Notes: generated by a model from the sequence alone, not told the origin. 64,000 bases of DNA from Methanobacterium sp. (GCA_030017655.1 JASEIM010000008.1:1-64000); one strand, 5' to 3'. Shown: positions 17,436-25,866, numbered from the stretch's first letter. Numbers and translations: made by a program.

Positions 17436-18347
17436 CTATTGAATTATTCCTAACTTTAAATCATCTTCAATAAGGTTTACCATGTCTGGGAGATCTTTAA
17501 ATGAATGCGCTATTTCTAAACGGCTAATAATGGTATTTTTAATTAAATTGGCACATTGAATTAAATTTTTTGCCTGATCTTTATGATCCTGCATAACTCT
17601 GTTGGCAGTTGAATGCCTGATTAAGTTAATTACACTCTCTTGTGACTTAAAATTAGATATTCTGGTTTTTTCACCTTCTTCAAGGATATAAATCCTTTTT
17701 AATTCAACAGGCTCTGGGGAAAACCCCTTAGAAGCATCACAAAAAATTTTCCCTGCATAAGTTCTGATAGGTGTTAAAATATTTGTATCGTCCTTTATAT
17801 GTATATAAGAATCATCTGATAACCGTACATGAGGATAACCAGGGTGTATAATTGGTAATCCTTCTCTATCAAATCCAACAGCCAGAATATCATCAGTTAT
17901 CAGAGGATAACCTTTTTTATATAAATTTATGGCAGTTGTTGACTTTCCAAGTCCTCTATACCCCAGAAAAGCAATTGCACTGTTATTTACCTTAATTGAA
18001 CTTCCGTGGAGCACTAAAAAACCCCTCTGATAAAGTAAAATAGACATTACAGGTCCCAACAAAAATGGGATTATGCTGGTTTCTTTAGTATAATCAAAAT
18101 TAGATGATGTATCGACAATTATTTGGTTTCCATCACTTATCTTAACCTTCCCAATTCCATCCCACCAGAGATATACATTTTTTCCATCTACAAAATAGTT
18201 GGGACTATCTATATCTTTAAATGGAAGTACATCAACTTTATTTAAACCAATCTGAACATGAAATTTATTTTCACTGTCTTTTTCAATCATTCCTGGAAGT
18301 TCAATCTCTGAGGAAATATTTAATCCAAATGCACTGTAATGAAACAT
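17436..18347 (-). CDS. HPr-kinase-like protein of the lasso cluster (E-type kinase)
   Basis: This 303-residue protein has an N-terminal beta-rich region and then a kinase core. The core has LHGSS (His114), P-loop GYRGLGKST at 129-137 and ITDDILAV (Asp152-Asp153). This matches the HprK-like kinases of bacterial lasso clusters, which phosphorylate the C-terminal Ser side chain of the precursor. The precursor at 14255-14377 ends in Ser40. It is a distant relative of the kinase at 3720-4520, so the window has one such kinase per RiPP locus. It lies on the same strand as the cyclase and the B1/B2 genes. Target and activity are inferred. Confidence 0.75.
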   Translation of the reverse strand: MFHYSAFGLNISSEIELPGMIEKDSENKFHVQIGLNKVDVLPFKDIDSPNYFVDGKNVYLWWDGIGKVKISDGNQIIVDTSSNFDYTKETSIIPFLLGPVMSILLYQRGFLVLHGSSIKVNNSAIAFLGYRGLGKSTTAINLYKKGYPLITDDILAVGFDREGLPIIHPGYPHVRLSDDSYIHIKDDTNILTPIRTYAGKIFCDASKGFSPEPVELKRIYILEEGEKTRISNFKSQESVINLIRHSTANRVMQDHKDQAKNLIQCANLIKNTIISRLEIAHSFKDLPDMVNLIEDDLKLGIIQ

Positions 18348-18532
18348 ATATCATCCTCTTATTTGATATAATTAATTTCTATAATGGTTTTTATTAATTG
18401 GTTCTAATTTATAAAATATTTTTTTTATTTTAAATATTTAACAAAACAAGATATCACTAGACAAATATAATCCTGTATGAAATTCAATAATTCATCATTT
18501 TTATTAGATTTTGATTAACTTTTAATTCTATT

Positions 18533-18570
18533 TGTAAAAAAATCCATGTAATTGCACTCATTGTATCACT
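18533..18570 (-). pseudogene. Relic of a lasso cyclase start
   Basis: This 38-base segment matches 16310-16346 with two mismatches and one indel. That is the start of the intact lasso cyclase with its Shine-Dalgarno. On the minus strand it still reads MSAITWIF, compared with MSAITGIF in the gene. The rest of the gene is gone. It suggests that a second cyclase copy, or the ancestral position of the gene, was here. Confidence 0.65.
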
Positions 18571-18640
18571 GAAATGAAATGATTTCATTAAATGAAATTA
18601 TAAACTTATTTTAAAGTTAAATATTTTAACACGATAATTG

Positions 18641-18670
18641 TCTTCAATTGTATAAAATAATTTATTCAAT
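18641..18670. repeat. AT-rich near-palindromic motif, copy b
   Basis: CTTCAATTGTATAAAA-TAATTTATTCAA matches copies a and c closely. It lies 65 bases upstream of the TATA box of the toxin-antitoxin-like pair. Confidence 0.5.
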
Positions 18671-18734
18671 CCATTTTCAGCAGTTCTATCGATATTAATT
18701 TTTGATAGTTAGTGATGGCATTTATACCCTGCCG

Positions 18735-18744
18735 TTTATATATA
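18735..18744 (+). promoter_or_regulatory. TATA box giving a probably leaderless transcript
   Basis: TTTATATATA is centred about 26 bases upstream of the ATG at 18766. Transcription should therefore begin at or near the start codon. No Shine-Dalgarno is seen. Confidence 0.5.
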
Positions 18745-18765
18745 TGATGTGATTTATAATATAAC

Positions 18766-19023
18766 ATGAAGAATGAAAATAGACGAACTGTAAAAATTGG
18801 CAGTTGTATCATTCATTATCGGCAAGCACCAAGAGGATGGGCCATTTTAGTATTGCCAGAACAGTTTAAAGTTGATAATTATTATCACGGGGTCCACATA
18901 CATCCAGACAGAAAAGAAAATCCAATTAGCGACCCTGAAATCATCTTTAACATCATATTCAATCATATAACCAGAGAAGGAAGGTTAATTGAAGAAAAAA
19001 TTAGGAAAGAATTGGGATTGTGA
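18766..19023 (+). CDS. Small protein, TumE-like toxin candidate
   Basis: This 85-residue protein has a beta-rich first half (VKIGSCIIHYRQAPRGWAIL), a His-rich turn HGVHIHPDRKENPI and an alpha-helical tail. I do not recognise it firmly. The His-rich motif, the size and the position directly before an HVO_A0114-like HTH gene resemble TumE-type toxins paired with TumA-type antitoxins. It is probably the first gene of a two-gene unit. The function is inferred from the arrangement only. Confidence 0.5.
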   Translation: MKNENRRTVKIGSCIIHYRQAPRGWAILVLPEQFKVDNYYHGVHIHPDRKENPISDPEIIFNIIFNHITREGRLIEEKIRKELGL

Positions 19024-19070
19024 TGTCAAAATTTATTAATTTGATTAAAATTTTATAAGGAGCCATTGTC

Positions 19071-19496
19071 ATGATATTAAAACTTATTAAAGAAAGAAAA
19101 GGGAGTGAATTTGTTAAAGAAATGGAAGAGACCTATAGATCAATTGAAGATCTTAATAGATTAATCCAAAAACATCCAAAAAATGTTTTATATCCCCTTG
19201 ATTTAGATGACTGGATGTACTATTTAGAGCATCCAGATGATATTATAAAGACCACAGATGTCATATTCCTTAAGGATCTTGATCTTAAAATGTCAGATCT
19301 CAAATTATTAGATATAATTAAAAAAGAGAATCCATCTTCAATAAGGAACCTCTCCAGCTTGGTAAAAAAGGATATAAAAACAGTTCAACCGAAAGTTAAA
19401 AGATTGGCAGAAGAAGGATTGGTTAAATTTGAGCACGGTCCTAAAAATGCTAAAAAACCGGTAGTCAATTTTAATAAAATAGAAATAGAAATATGA
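19071..19496 (+). CDS. HTH protein, HVO_A0114/TumA-like antitoxin candidate
   Basis: In this 141-residue protein, residues about 85-140 form a winged helix: LKLLDIIKKENPSSIRNLSS, then VKRLAEEGLVKFEHGP. This is typical of archaeal HVO_A0114-family DNA-binding proteins. The N-terminal part is helical and charged. It follows the small protein at 18766 with a 47-base gap and has a GGAG ribosome site. The pair looks like a toxin-antitoxin unit with the HTH protein as antitoxin and repressor. The exact family is not certain. Confidence 0.6.
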   Translation: MILKLIKERKGSEFVKEMEETYRSIEDLNRLIQKHPKNVLYPLDLDDWMYYLEHPDDIIKTTDVIFLKDLDLKMSDLKLLDIIKKENPSSIRNLSSLVKKDIKTVQPKVKRLAEEGLVKFEHGPKNAKKPVVNFNKIEIEI

Positions 19497-19612
19497 AATC
19501 ATTTTGGCGGAGAATAATATGAAACAAAATCATTAAACCAAAAAAATATTGAAATTTCTTCATAATATAATTGTAAAAATTGAAATTAATTCTGTGAAAG
19601 CGGGGGAAATAT

Positions 19613-19708
19613 ATGAATTTAGAAGACTATAATCGGAGTTTATCTAAGGAAAAAAATAAGAGGAAACTCTTAAAAGAGGTCGATAAATTAAGAAAGAAAA
19701 TGAAGTAA
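19613..19708 (+). CDS. Possible 31-residue basic peptide
   Basis: A GGGGGAAA ribosome-like site precedes the ATG. The peptide is highly charged and helical (MNLEDYNRSLSKEKNKRKLL and so on). It has no YxxP leader motif, so it is not an obvious RiPP precursor. It may be a real small protein following the HTH gene or chance. Confidence 0.3.
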   Translation: MNLEDYNRSLSKEKNKRKLLKEVDKLRKKMK

Positions 19709-19765
19709 GTATATCCTCAGCTTATTAGATGAATAGAAATAATTACAAAAGCTGAATAAAAAATG

Positions 19766-19796
19766 TATTCAATTGCATAAATGAATTTATTCAGTT
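19766..19796. repeat. AT-rich near-palindromic motif, copy c
   Basis: ATTCAATTGCATAAATGAATTTATTCAG is the third copy. It lies 12 bases beyond the stop of the lasso B2 gene, so in this copy it cannot be a promoter element for that gene. Confidence 0.5.
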
Positions 19797-19807
19797 CTCT
19801 TATACTT

Positions 19808-20224
19808 TTATCCCATATCCATTATTGGTGTATATTGGGTTTCTGATTCACCAAGAATTATTCCACCATCTTTCTCCAACCATGCATGAGCTTCAAATTC
19901 CTCATCATTTTTAGAAACACCTATCTTAATACTTGATGAATAATTATACCTTGCAAGCAGAATCTGCGCTGCAATGGCACGAGTGAGGCATGTTGCCCCT
20001 GGAGTATAGATACTCATCACCCTGATTGCCCAGGTCAGCTTTTCTATGGAAATTTCTGACATCATATCCTCAGAAACATCAGTTAATCTACGGGTGATTT
20101 TCTGTATAAATGAAAAAGGAAGTATCCAGAGCATTATCCTTACAGTTAAAAGTAGGAAAAATGCTTTGATTAAAATGAATTTTTCTGTAGAGTTTAATTT
20201 CAAAAAAGTTTTAATTTTACTCAT
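19808..20224 (-). CDS. Lasso leader peptidase (B2), transglutaminase-like
   Basis: This protein of about 138 residues matches the lasso B2/Transglut_core3 family. The catalytic Cys lies in TPGATCLTRAIAAQILLAR, the His in EAHAWLEKDGG, with an acidic residue just after. The N-terminal third is helical with a hydrophobic stretch. B2 cuts the leader from the precursor once B1 has bound it. The ATG at 20224 lies in the last codons of the B1 gene (ATGAGTAA overlap). A GTG one codon earlier is also possible. GAGG six bases upstream of the ATG favours it. The overlap couples B1 and B2 synthesis. Confidence 0.85.
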   Translation of the reverse strand: MSKIKTFLKLNSTEKFILIKAFFLLLTVRIMLWILPFSFIQKITRRLTDVSEDMMSEISIEKLTWAIRVMSIYTPGATCLTRAIAAQILLARYNYSSSIKIGVSKNDEEFEAHAWLEKDGGIILGESETQYTPIMDMG

Positions 20225-20519
20225 CACTTACCTCTATTAATCCCTTATCCAATAGTTCAGAAAGCAAATCCATTAAATCTGCTTCACATTCTTCTCTACC
20301 CACATCAAATTCGCCCATTATTAAATCACAGATTTCATCAACTCTCTTCGGCTTCTGAATCTGATTCCAGATAAAAGCCCCAACAGGATTCAATCCATAG
20401 TAAACCCCATCCTTCATGCTTAAAATTACTACTTCGTCTTCCACATCGCAGTGAACCGCTTCTTTAGTTACTGAAATCATCGAAGAGCCTGATAATTCTC
20501 CCATAATTAGTATCTCCAT
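20217..20519 (-). CDS. Lasso B1, PqqD-like leader-binding protein
   Basis: This 100-residue PqqD-family protein contains EDEVVILSMKDGVYYGLNPV, GAFIWNQIQKP, and a winged-helix tail ending in a GLIEV strand. The LNPVGAFIW motif is typical of lasso B1 proteins, which bind the YxxP leader. It is directly upstream of and overlaps the B2 gene. The start may be ATG 20519 or the internal ATG at 20504. The latter has GGAG at a good distance. It is a distant relative of the PqqD protein at 3437-3730. Confidence 0.85.
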   Translation of the reverse strand: MEILIMGELSGSSMISVTKEAVHCDVEDEVVILSMKDGVYYGLNPVGAFIWNQIQKPKRVDEICDLIMGEFDVGREECEADLMDLLSELLDKGLIEVSDE

Positions 20520-20705
20520 TGAATAATTATATTTCTAATATATTTAGATTCTATTGTATTTAAATCTAAATTAAACTATTCAGATATAGAATTTTAGTAT
20601 TAATCAATTATATATAGATTATAAACAAATTAATTAAAATATCTTTTACTATATTTTTCATAGAATATCAATGAAAAAATGCAAATGATTTCTTGAGGCC
20701 CAATA

Positions 20706-22550
20706 ATGAAGCAGTTACAAAATAGAGATATCATACTGATAATTTTGCTGGCGGTTATTTCTCTAACATGCATTTTGATTTCACCCCTAAACACATTTCC
20801 CCTAAGAATTATCCCATGCGTCTTAATTCTGTTTATTTTACCCGGATATTCATTATTAACTGCTTTATACCCTACTAAAGAGAATTTCACATTTAAAAAA
20901 CGCTTATTAGTAAGTATAATTTTAAGTATGGTTATTACTTTACTATTTAGCCTGATAACTGTTTATTTCGGATTTAAAATGCCATATACTTCATTTTTAT
21001 CATTATTGGTAGCTGTAACTTTTCTAGTGTTAATTATTGCCTATAGAAGGAGAAAAAATATTGATAAAAAAGAATTTGAGAGATATGTGATCTGTGAAAA
21101 ATGTCACGGTTACTACAGACTTAAAAGAGACGAATTTCCAGAAGATTTTGAACATTGCCAGTGTGGCGGTGATTTAAAATACAGTGAATCCAGCTATATT
21201 AAACCAGAAAAAATAGAAAAAAATTTAAAAACTTCTGGTTTGGGTAAATCCAGTCGATTAAAACAATTTAAAATTAAATCTCCTGAATCTGAATATAAAG
21301 ATGTTCTGCTTGTGATAATTCTCACAGCTTTAAGTATGATTGCTGTAAGCAGCTCATCCCTGGATAATTCAATTATAAGATTGACTCTTGTGGCTGTATT
21401 GGCCTTTTTCTTACCTGGCTATTCATTATCTGTGATTATATTTCCTTTAAGTAGAAATATTAATAGAATCAAACGCTTTTTTTATAGCATAATCTTCAGT
21501 TTACTTATTATTATTCCATTTTGTAGTTTAAGCCTTAAAACAGAACCAGTTGTCTCTATTATGGCTTTATCCATTATCACCGTTTCAATGATAATGTTTT
21601 CATTCATATACAGGTTCAGATCATCTAAAGAATTAAATAAGGTTTTTGAAGATGATCCTGGATTATCCTACAAATTTGATTCTAAAAAACTCTCTAAAAA
21701 AGTTTTTTTACAAGAAGATCTGTTATTCATATTTTTAGCAACAATTTTATGTGTGATATTTGTAACAATACCAAAATTAAATGAGACTCCCATAAGGATC
21801 ATTCTCGGTCTTCTTTTTATACTATTTTTGCCGGGTTATTCTTTGATAGCTGCATTATTCCCAAGAAAGGATGATTTAGATGGAATTGAGCGTTTAGCTT
21901 TGAGTTTTGGGCTTAGTATTGCGGTTACCCCATTAATCGGTTTATTATTGAATTATACCCCATTTGGAATTAGATTGACGCCCATCCTCCTATCCTTATC
22001 CATCTTTACAGTTGCAATGATTACAATCGCATTCATGAGAAGGTTAAGGATTGTTGAGGAGGAAAGATTCTCAGTTAAGTTTAAAAATCATTTGAATAGG
22101 ATATATAAAGAATTTAATAAGGAATCAGGCAGGGATAGAGTTCTATCAATCATACTGGTTCTTTCTATAGTTTTAGCAATCTCAATGACCATTTATGTCA
22201 TTGTAACACCCAAACAGGGTGAAAAATTCACTGAATTTTATATTCTCGGCCCTAAGGGTAAGGCCAGTGATTATCCAACTAATTTAACTGTTGGTCAGAC
22301 TGGAACTGTTAATATAGGGATTGTTAATCATGAATATGCCAAAGTAGACTACAAGTTAGTGGTCAAACTTAACAATCAAACAATAAATGAGAAGAATATT
22401 ACTCTATCTAACAATGGTAAATGGGAGAATCAGTATAATTTCACTGCCACAAGATCAGGGGAAAAACAGAAACTGGAATTTTTATTATACAAGCTCCCTG
22501 ATAAAGAAAAAGTTTATAGATCCCTTCATTTATGGTTAAATATTGGATAA
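20706..22550 (+). CDS. DUF1616-family membrane protein with three repeated membrane modules
   Basis: This 614-residue protein has three similar membrane modules, each with an LPGYSL-type turn (LFILPGYSLL, AFFLPGYSLS, LFLPGYSLIAALFP). After the first module is a cytoplasmic zinc-ribbon-like loop, CEKCHGYYRL then HCQCGG. The C-terminus after the last helix is an extracellular beta-sandwich (TVGQTGTVNIGIVNHEYAKV). This is the usual layout of archaeal DUF1616 proteins, whose role is unknown but which often lie near surface-glycan and exported-protein genes. GAGG precedes the ATG. Confidence 0.8.
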   Translation: MKQLQNRDIILIILLAVISLTCILISPLNTFPLRIIPCVLILFILPGYSLLTALYPTKENFTFKKRLLVSIILSMVITLLFSLITVYFGFKMPYTSFLSLLVAVTFLVLIIAYRRRKNIDKKEFERYVICEKCHGYYRLKRDEFPEDFEHCQCGGDLKYSESSYIKPEKIEKNLKTSGLGKSSRLKQFKIKSPESEYKDVLLVIILTALSMIAVSSSSLDNSIIRLTLVAVLAFFLPGYSLSVIIFPLSRNINRIKRFFYSIIFSLLIIIPFCSLSLKTEPVVSIMALSIITVSMIMFSFIYRFRSSKELNKVFEDDPGLSYKFDSKKLSKKVFLQEDLLFIFLATILCVIFVTIPKLNETPIRIILGLLFILFLPGYSLIAALFPRKDDLDGIERLALSFGLSIAVTPLIGLLLNYTPFGIRLTPILLSLSIFTVAMITIAFMRRLRIVEEERFSVKFKNHLNRIYKEFNKESGRDRVLSIILVLSIVLAISMTIYVIVTPKQGEKFTEFYILGPKGKASDYPTNLTVGQTGTVNIGIVNHEYAKVDYKLVVKLNNQTINEKNITLSNNGKWENQYNFTATRSGEKQKLEFLLYKLPDKEKVYRSLHLWLNIG

Positions 22551-22662
22551 AACCCAGAATATATTGTGATTAATTAAAATAATATTAATATTGAATATAA
22601 AAACAATTTGAAATCAGTTATTACAAATATAATAAAGTAACATGCTTAGTTACACCCATAAA

Positions 22663-22678
22663 CGTGAAATCAGTCACA
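22663..22678. promoter_or_regulatory. TGTGA-N6-TCACA operator, site 6
   Basis: The sequence is CGTGA-AATCAG-TCACA. It lies 22 bases upstream of the TATA box TTTATATAT (22701-22709) of the following operon. Confidence 0.6.
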
Positions 22679-22700
22679 TATCAAAGAGTAAATAACAAAA

Positions 22701-22709
22701 TTTATATAT
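22701..22709 (+). promoter_or_regulatory. TATA box of the 22748 operon
   Basis: TTTATATAT is centred about 43 bases before the ATG, with a GGAGG ribosome site at 22733-22737. Transcription would start near 22731. Confidence 0.5.
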
Positions 22710-22747
22710 CTTAAGCAGAATAACATAGCTTTGGAGGAATTTAATAT

Positions 22748-22984
22748 ATGATCTCAACTGTAACAACTACTACAACAACAGTGACTACTACTCAAGTTAT
22801 GGCATACAGTATTATAGCAGTTATCTCATTAATAGCATTTTTAGCCATCAAAGAGATTTTGAGTTCAGAAGCAGACAAAAGTGAACGAATGAAATCATTT
22901 GTTAGGGGTTCCAATATCGCAATAGTGCCATTATTGCTTGTATTTACAGCCATTGTGGCTTATAAAGTGATAACAGTAATTTAG
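22748..22984 (+). CDS. Small two-helix membrane protein
   Basis: This 78-residue protein has a Thr-rich N-terminus (STVTTTTTTVTTT) and two membrane helices, AYSIIAVISLIAFLAIKEIL and IAIVPLLLVFTAIVAYKVI. A charged loop, SSEADKSERMK, joins them. It resembles the protein at 52600-52830, which has the same helix-loop-helix plan and a similar PLLL segment. It begins an operon of exported proteins and lies behind a TATA box and a TGTGA operator. The function is unknown. Confidence 0.75.
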   Translation: MISTVTTTTTTVTTTQVMAYSIIAVISLIAFLAIKEILSSEADKSERMKSFVRGSNIAIVPLLLVFTAIVAYKVITVI

Positions 22985-22998
22985 GGAGAGTATTAGTA

Positions 22999-23667
22999 AT
23001 GCAACAGAATATGATTATAGGGGCTATTGTTCTTATAGCTGTAATAGTTATGGGTGTCTTTGCCCTGATAACATTTGATAATACTCAAGTTCAGGTTACT
23101 GCTGCAGGAGATCAGGCCACTAAGCTTGCTCTCTATAATAATGGAACCACATGGCTACATATGGATTTGGTAATGGAGAATGTAACCCTTAAAAATGGAA
23201 CTGTAAAGACGTTCTATTCAGAACTTTACTTAAAACCTGAAAATGGAACAGTGACAATTGACTTAAGCCAGCTTGCTGGATATGGAAACGAAAAACTTCC
23301 AGCAGGAACCACCATACGAATATTAGCATGGAAAGGACTTTTAAGCACAACTCCTGGAGGTACTGGTGACCTGAACCTTGAAATGCAGGGCTGGTCCAAC
23401 ACACAGTTACCAGGAGCAGACGATGCTAAACTGCAGATATTCTTTGCAGGAATACCAATAAAACAATTACCAAAAAATATAACTGATAACCTGATATTCA
23501 CTGCAGATGACATAAATAAAGTCCATCAGCTACAGGGATTCATCGATGATGAAGAAAACGAACCTATCTTCGAAGAAGAAATTCTAACAGTCGACCAGAA
23601 CGGAAAAGTAACATTAACAATAGTAACAGCTCCAGAACTATGCCAGAGAATAGCGCACTTAATTTGA
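22999..23667 (+). CDS. Exported protein with N-terminal anchor
   Basis: This 222-residue protein has one N-terminal membrane helix (MIIGAIVLIAVIVMGVFALI) and an extracellular part of about 195 residues rich in beta strands and NGT sequons. I do not recognise a named family. It follows the small membrane protein by 14 bases with a GGGAGAG ribosome site, so the two are co-transcribed. It may be a surface or envelope protein. Confidence 0.7.
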   Translation: MQQNMIIGAIVLIAVIVMGVFALITFDNTQVQVTAAGDQATKLALYNNGTTWLHMDLVMENVTLKNGTVKTFYSELYLKPENGTVTIDLSQLAGYGNEKLPAGTTIRILAWKGLLSTTPGGTGDLNLEMQGWSNTQLPGADDAKLQIFFAGIPIKQLPKNITDNLIFTADDINKVHQLQGFIDDEENEPIFEEEILTVDQNGKVTLTIVTAPELCQRIAHLI

Positions 23668-23709
23668 GTATAAATATCCTCACTTCTTTCTTTTTTTTGG
23701 TGATAATTA

Positions 23710-24315
23710 ATGGAAAATAAGATCATAATACCGATAATAGCCGCATTTATTCTAATTTCAGCATTTACAGTTTACGAGATGGCACAGGGAAATGTAGAAG
23801 AGATCGTATTTGATAAATTAACCTACAATTACACTTCACATATATGGATACCCCCAAACTCTGCAAAAGGAGGTTCTTTAGGTGGTTATTATAAGATACA
23901 TGGTGTGGGACCTGATTTTAAATTCCAGATTAAACTTCCTGGCGCTGAAAATGCAGAGAGCCCCCTTGATTATACAAGTGATGGATTGAATGGTACTGGA
24001 AGATTGACAAGTATAGAAGTTACCCCAAATACAATTAAGGCGCTTATATCAGGTGATTTAAGGAAAGCAATGTTTGAAACAAAGTATTCAGGTAATTTTA
24101 ATATGACATGCGCCGCCTGGACAGGAAAGGGTGCTTTTTCCAGTGAAAATGGCACAATTCCCGGTACATTCAAAATAGATGGCCCTATGACTGACTGGGA
24201 AGGAACATTCAATTTAATAAATAAAGATAGAATTATTTTAACGATGGATTACATTTATTATCCAAATGGCCAAAAGAACAAAGCTAAAAAATTAAACGAT
24301 ACCATATACATGTAA
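23710..24315 (+). CDS. Exported protein of unknown function
   Basis: This 201-residue protein has an N-terminal hydrophobic helix (IIIPIIAAFILISAFTVYEM) and a beta-rich extracellular domain with several N-glycosylation sequons (NYTS, NGTG, NMTC, NGTI). No named domain is recognised. It lies in line with the two preceding envelope genes, 42 bases downstream of a T-rich stretch that may be a partial terminator. Confidence 0.65.
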   Translation: MENKIIIPIIAAFILISAFTVYEMAQGNVEEIVFDKLTYNYTSHIWIPPNSAKGGSLGGYYKIHGVGPDFKFQIKLPGAENAESPLDYTSDGLNGTGRLTSIEVTPNTIKALISGDLRKAMFETKYSGNFNMTCAAWTGKGAFSSENGTIPGTFKIDGPMTDWEGTFNLINKDRIILTMDYIYYPNGQKNKAKKLNDTIYM

Positions 24316-24357
24316 AAAAAATTGAGACCAATTATGGTCTTGAAGGTGTAAATATCC

Positions 24358-25866
24358 ATGGATAAAACAGGAACTCAAATATCTGAATCCCAAAAGCAGT
24401 ATTCAACTGATATTTCCAGGCGAAATGGTGATGACCTGCTTGAAATTGGGAATAACTATCTTGAATCAGATAAGGTTATTGATGCAGCCAGATATTATGA
24501 AAATGCTTTAAAAATATATAATATAGATAAAGACTTAATTGGGGAAGGTTACGCATTATTAGGACTTGCCATTATCCATGAAAAACTTGGCATACATGAA
24601 AAAGCAGTTGAATATTATAAACTATCTCTCAAAAAATTCAGGGTATCTAAAGATAGTGAAAAAGCAAAAAAAGTGTCTAAACTTCTTGCAAATCTTCTAT
24701 TAATTATAGGTGATGGAAAAGCAGAGGCAGATGATTATGATAAAGCAAGAAAATACTATAAAGAATCAGTTAAGTACTATGAAAGATCTGGTGACTTTTT
24801 AGGGGAAGGTTATGCTCTTACAGGGCTTGGAACAATTTATGAAAAGTTTAATGACTTTGCTGAATCAAGGACGCATTATGAAAAAGCCCTGAATAAATTC
24901 AAAAAAGCTAAAGACTATGAAAGAGCAGGGATCGTTTCAAAACTTATTGCCAGTACTTATGAAGCCCATGAAGCCCTGGAAGATGCTTTAATTGATTATA
25001 GTAGATCCCTCGAATTATTCAAAAAAATTAGAGATATTGACAGGGAAACAGAAATACAAAAATCCATCAGTTCCATTAAAGATAAGCGATCCATTGTAAG
25101 AATAAATAAGAAACAGATAGTGTTTCTATCTTTTTATTTAATTCTAATCTGCATTGCTGAACTTGTTACAACATATAACAGCATGGAAGCGGGTCTCATT
25201 ATTCATGTGTCAGTACTTGTAATGCTTTTAATCCATGGAGCACTGGAAATGGAAAGATCTTATAATTTTTCTTATTTATTATTATCAATGATGGCTGTGC
25301 CCATGATCAGGATAGTTGGACTAACAATACCCATTATGCATACCCCGGCTCTCTACTGGTTCCCCATAATTTCAATTCCCCTTTTTGCAGCTACATTTAC
25401 CATAGCAAGGATTCAAAAAATAAGCAGACGGAATCTGGGTTTAACATTTGGTAATATTCCCGTCCAGCTGGGTATTGCGCTTAGTGGGCTATTTCTTGGG
25501 TTTATAGAATACCAGATCTTGCAACCAAAACCACTTATATCCGTTTTCAGTATTGAATCCGTTTTGGTTGCAGGTTTTATATTGTTAATTTCAACAGGGT
25601 TAGCAGAGGAACTATTATTCAGGGGAATAATCCAGAAGAATGCCGAAAATGTTTTTGGTAATTTATTTGGATTATTATACTCGTCATTGTTGTTTACATT
25701 CATGCACATTGGCTGGAATTCTGTTTATGACTGGATATTTGTATTCTGTGTCGCTATGTTCTATGGATATGTATTCCAGAGGACAAGGAGTTTATTTGGA
25801 GTAACCCTATCTCACGGAATTTCCAATTCTGTATTGTTTCTTATAATGCCCTTTTTCGTGTTTTAA
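24358..25866 (+). CDS. TPR protein fused to a CPBP intramembrane protease
   Basis: This 502-residue protein has TPR repeats in residues about 20-235 (ARYYENALKIY, GEGYALLGLAIIHEKLG, AVEYYKLSLKKF and two further units). Eight or so membrane helices follow. The last part has the CPBP (Abi/Rce1-like) motifs EELLFRG at about 416-422, FTFMHIGW and LSHGISN, with the catalytic Glu-Glu and His residues. CPBP proteases cleave in or near membranes, and some mature exported peptides. The TPR part presumably binds a protein partner in the cytoplasm. The substrate is not known. Confidence 0.85.
   Translation: MDKTGTQISESQKQYSTDISRRNGDDLLEIGNNYLESDKVIDAARYYENALKIYNIDKDLIGEGYALLGLAIIHEKLGIHEKAVEYYKLSLKKFRVSKDSEKAKKVSKLLANLLLIIGDGKAEADDYDKARKYYKESVKYYERSGDFLGEGYALTGLGTIYEKFNDFAESRTHYEKALNKFKKAKDYERAGIVSKLIASTYEAHEALEDALIDYSRSLELFKKIRDIDRETEIQKSISSIKDKRSIVRINKKQIVFLSFYLILICIAELVTTYNSMEAGLIIHVSVLVMLLIHGALEMERSYNFSYLLLSMMAVPMIRIVGLTIPIMHTPALYWFPIISIPLFAATFTIARIQKISRRNLGLTFGNIPVQLGIALSGLFLGFIEYQILQPKPLISVFSIESVLVAGFILLISTGLAEELLFRGIIQKNAENVFGNLFGLLYSSLLFTFMHIGWNSVYDWIFVFCVAMFYGYVFQRTRSLFGVTLSHGISNSVLFLIMPFFVF

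Larger units (their letters stand above)
18348..18765. other. Intergenic stretch with relic and repeat
   Basis: There is no intact gene in these 418 bases. It holds a relic of the lasso cyclase 5' end (18533-18570), copy b of the AT-rich motif (18641-18670) and the promoter of the gene at 18766. Confidence 0.6.
19497..19807. other. Short intergenic region with one possible small ORF and motif copy c
   Basis: Apart from the 31-codon ORF at 19613-19708 and the AT-rich motif at 19766-19796, I see nothing supportable here. Confidence 0.5.

Noticed and set aside
19613..19708. Third RiPP precursor near B1/B2
   Set aside because: The 31-residue peptide lacks a YxxP leader and has no plausible core. 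It is kept only as a weak small ORF.
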